A stretch of DNA of 64,000 nt from Arthrobacter sp. SLBN-112. GTDB lineage: Bacteria; Actinomycetota; Actinomycetes; Actinomycetales; Micrococcaceae. Under the pieces are notes generated by a model. That model was not told where the DNA came from. It was given only the letters and a program-made list of their open reading frames with translations, and did no database searches. Positions 62,103 to 64,000 of this stretch are shown one piece after another. Each line of letters starts with the position of its first letter. Positions within the stretch are counted from its first letter, which is position 1. Both the position numbers and the translations under genes were made by a program. Where the stretch lies: the NCBI RefSeq assembly GCF_006715225.1, contig NZ_VFMU01000001.1, forward strand, positions 2,170,001 to 2,234,000, read 5' to 3'.

Positions 62103-64000
62103 AGATGCTGTCCTCCATCGACTGTGACAAATACGATCTCCACAAGCGGTCTTCGTTATTGATGGTTTCCCTAGCTGCACGGCGCCAAAATTCCTGGGAA
62201 TGGCGCTCCAGTGATCCGAAGTTCGGTGGATCACTAGATATCCGTTGGGGCCGCGACAACTTTCCTGCCCGTTCAGTTAAGACCCAAGTTGTACCCCCCG
62301 GGACAGAAACTTTCCACTGGTAGGACTGGGGGAATCCGAACCTGGTAATGAAAAGCGGAATACGAGGTTCACCACGCCTTCGTACCAGTCCCGAGGGAGA
62401 TACGAACCATACAGCGGCATTCCGTCCCCTTCTGCAGAGCACGTACTCGGGAGCTCCCGCTTCAAGCGCCGGACCCGGAGGCACGACATCGTCTTGACCT
62501 TTGGTGTGCGCTGCTTCCCACTGAGCGGCAGAACCGGTGGTGTGGACGAAAAAATCCAAGGCTACACCAGCGACGGAAACTGTGTGCTTTCCCTCGGTGA
62601 AGGGCCCAGCGACACGAAGGGGAAAGAGGGAACCGTTGGCCTTCAGTCGTGTTCCGGGCAGTCTGTTGTCAAGGACAACGTGTACGGACTCGTTAGACGA
62701 TTCCTCTGGAAGCTGCACGTCCGGCTCACCCCCTTGAAGGTAATGGCGGCCGCCGACATCCGTCCGTAATTCAAGACCGTTCACAAGCTTGGGCCGTGAG
62801 TTGGGAGGTGCCTTTAGGAGCTGGCCCAAGCTATTGAATGCCCCTGCCGCTGAGAGGTCAATCGGCTCCACCAAGGACACGTCTACATAAACGGTCCATC
62901 CTGGGAAGAGCTTGCCGCGAAGCTTCCAGTAACCTGGCGCGGCACTTCTCGTGAGAAGTTCCTCCATTTCCGCTACATCGGTGTCCCGCACTACGAACAA
63001 GTGTGTTTCATCTGGAGTGGCCTCTGGCACTGACTGCCACTGCCCCGATGAGGGATCGATGCGCAAGATCCACATCTCACGCACATTCTTGGTCAGGAAA
63101 GCTCTCGTTCCTACCGCGCGGAAACGGTGATTAATCAGAGGAGCGCCTTGGGGGAGGCTGCCTCTTACGACGTCGTAGACAGATCCGTAATCGGGTTTTT
63201 GGATCGAGAAGAGGGAACCGTTGTCCTGCCTGAGCTCGTCCATTTCCAGCCGCGGATCAACAGGGATCGTCCAGCTCATCGACCAGTCCTCTGGGTCGAT
63301 ACACATGCGTAGGTCCAATCGCACGCGGCCCTTGACCACAGGTGGTCCGGAACTCTGCTCGACAGCCAATTTGCTAATCACAGCCAAGAGCAACGGATTT
63401 CCCTGGCCCTTCTGAACCAAATCGACGAATGCCGTGGAGAATCCTCGTGGCTTGTCCATCCACAAGCGGAGTAAGTCCAATAACTGATTCGGTGACGATC
63501 TGGAGCTTCTATCAACCCGAAGCCGGTCAAAAAAACCGGACAAGCGTTCCCGGTCGGACGCTTTCAACACGGTTTGAGAAAGTGGATAGCCGATTCTGTT
63601 GAAGGTCTGATGAGTGCGGATCGTGCTCGGGCCTAGGAGATGGTCGTTCCTCTCTATCCAGTCGTCGAGTGTCTGCCACATGTCTGCAACTAAATCGAAG
63701 TGTTTTTGTATCCCGGTGGCGGTGAGTCTGTTTGTACCTGACGTCATCAAGCTGACCAGTCGAGGATAGTAAGCAGCAGAGGAAAATGCCCCGTCGTTGC
63801 GCATTCTGGATCCTGCGATTACGGTGACGGCCAGAAGAGGCAGGCATGGTGGGGGTTGATCCTGCGGCCCCTTCCGCCAGGCTGCCATCCGTCGGTCAAG
63901 AGGCTCGAAAATTGCCGATGTGTCAGTTTGCCGGAGCTCCGCGAGAACAGCCGAGCGCAGTGACGCTACGGGATCAGGTAGGTCGGGACAAATCCGCGCC
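62092..64000 (-). CDS. large protein of the helicase operon (5' end beyond window)
   Basis: At least 635 residues; the frame remains open to the window edge (PDLPDPVASLRSAVLAELRQ at the far end), so the ATG at 63888 is probably not the start. The N-terminal half is helical (WQTLDDWIERNDHLL, LLDLLRLWMDKPRGFSTAFV). The C-terminal half is rich in beta strands (WKLRGKLFPGWTVYVDVSL, PLFITRFGFPQSYQWKVSV). It ends in a helix NNEDRLWRSYLSQSMED. I recognise no catalytic motif. Its position before a winged-helix protein and a DruE-like helicase suggests a Druantia-type accessory subunit, without proof. Confidence 0.7.
   Translation of the reverse strand, partial: ARICPDLPDPVASLRSAVLAELRQTDTSAIFEPLDRRMAAWRKGPQDQPPPCLPLLAVTVIAGSRMRNDGAFSSAAYYPRLVSLMTSGTNRLTATGIQKHFDLVADMWQTLDDWIERNDHLLGPSTIRTHQTFNRIGYPLSQTVLKASDRERLSGFFDRLRVDRSSRSSPNQLLDLLRLWMDKPRGFSTAFVDLVQKGQGNPLLLAVISKLAVEQSSGPPVVKGRVRLDLRMCIDPEDWSMSWTIPVDPRLEMDELRQDNGSLFSIQKPDYGSVYDVVRGSLPQGAPLINHRFRAVGTRAFLTKNVREMWILRIDPSSGQWQSVPEATPDETHLFVVRDTDVAEMEELLTRSAAPGYWKLRGKLFPGWTVYVDVSLVEPIDLSAAGAFNSLGQLLKAPPNSRPKLVNGLELRTDVGGRHYLQGGEPDVQLPEESSNESVHVVLDNRLPGTRLKANGSLFPLRVAGPFTEGKHTVSVAGVALDFFVHTTGSAAQWEAAHTKGQDDVVPPGPALEAGAPEYVLCRRGRNAAVWFVSPSGLVRRRGEPRIPLFITRFGFPQSYQWKVSVPGGTTWVLTERAGKLSRPQRISSDPPNFGSLERHSQEFWRRAARETINNEDRLWRSYLSQSMEDSIYGR

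Noticed and set aside
1..64000. CRISPR arrays, tRNA or rRNA genes
   Set aside because: No regularly spaced short repeats were seen, and no tRNA cloverleaf or rRNA sequence was recognised by reading. A covariance-model scan would settle the tRNA question.

Overview
The window looks like the chromosome of a high-GC actinobacterium, most probably a member of the Arthrobacter/Pseudarthrobacter group. This is an inference from very GC-rich codon usage, several genes whose start codon lies 6-7 nt after a TAnnnT -10 box (leaderless style), DUF2510 and LuxR/HD-GYP type proteins, and a typical soil-actinobacterial mix of transporters and catabolic genes. No rRNA, tRNA or CRISPR array was recognised.

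Layout. 1-1.8 kb: the 3' end of an unknown gene, then an apparently complete IS30-family element. 2-13.4 kb: ordinary accessory chromosome with a secreted HNH nuclease, a rifampin-phosphotransferase-like PEP-utilising enzyme, a GYD protein, a CoiA-like nuclease-fold protein, an amidohydrolase and a secreted YVTN beta-propeller protein. 13.5-17.5 kb and 22.6-26.8 kb: two paralogous copies of one module. Each has a NarL-type response regulator and its histidine kinase on the minus strand, and a divergent operon with a 72-residue peptide gene, a roughly 250-residue membrane protein and a further membrane protein. Both copies carry a palindrome close to CTACACC-N4-GGTGTAG in the divergent promoter region and again upstream of the kinase. 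Between the modules lie an MFS transporter, an HD-GYP/LuxR protein, an unknown protein and an NAD(P)-binding protein.

26.8-36.8 kb: a catabolic neighbourhood with a complete ThDP-dependent enzyme, an Lrp regulator, a HisC-like aminotransferase and an APC permease. A deleted second copy of the ThDP enzyme sits 3.4 kb away. Between the two copies are an aminotransferase, an ArsR-rhodanese regulator with two operators, and a membrane protein. 36.8-50.2 kb: a decayed zone with scattered remnants. Fragments of one APC permease occur three times in direct orientation, and a nitrilase-family amidohydrolase occurs twice, disabled once by a stop codon and once by a frameshift. The spaces between permease copies hold unrelated genes, including a DUF2510 protein and a protein with a HEPN-like RNxxxH motif.

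50.7-64 kb: a defence-island-like segment that looks less GC-rich than its surroundings. It contains a DUF262-HNH (GmrSD-like) protein with an AlbA_2-domain partner, an IS481 remnant, a broken McrA-like gene, and a three-gene operon running off the window end. That operon ends in an 1811-residue DEAD-box/DUF1998 helicase resembling Druantia DruE, preceded by a winged-helix-like protein and a large unknown protein.
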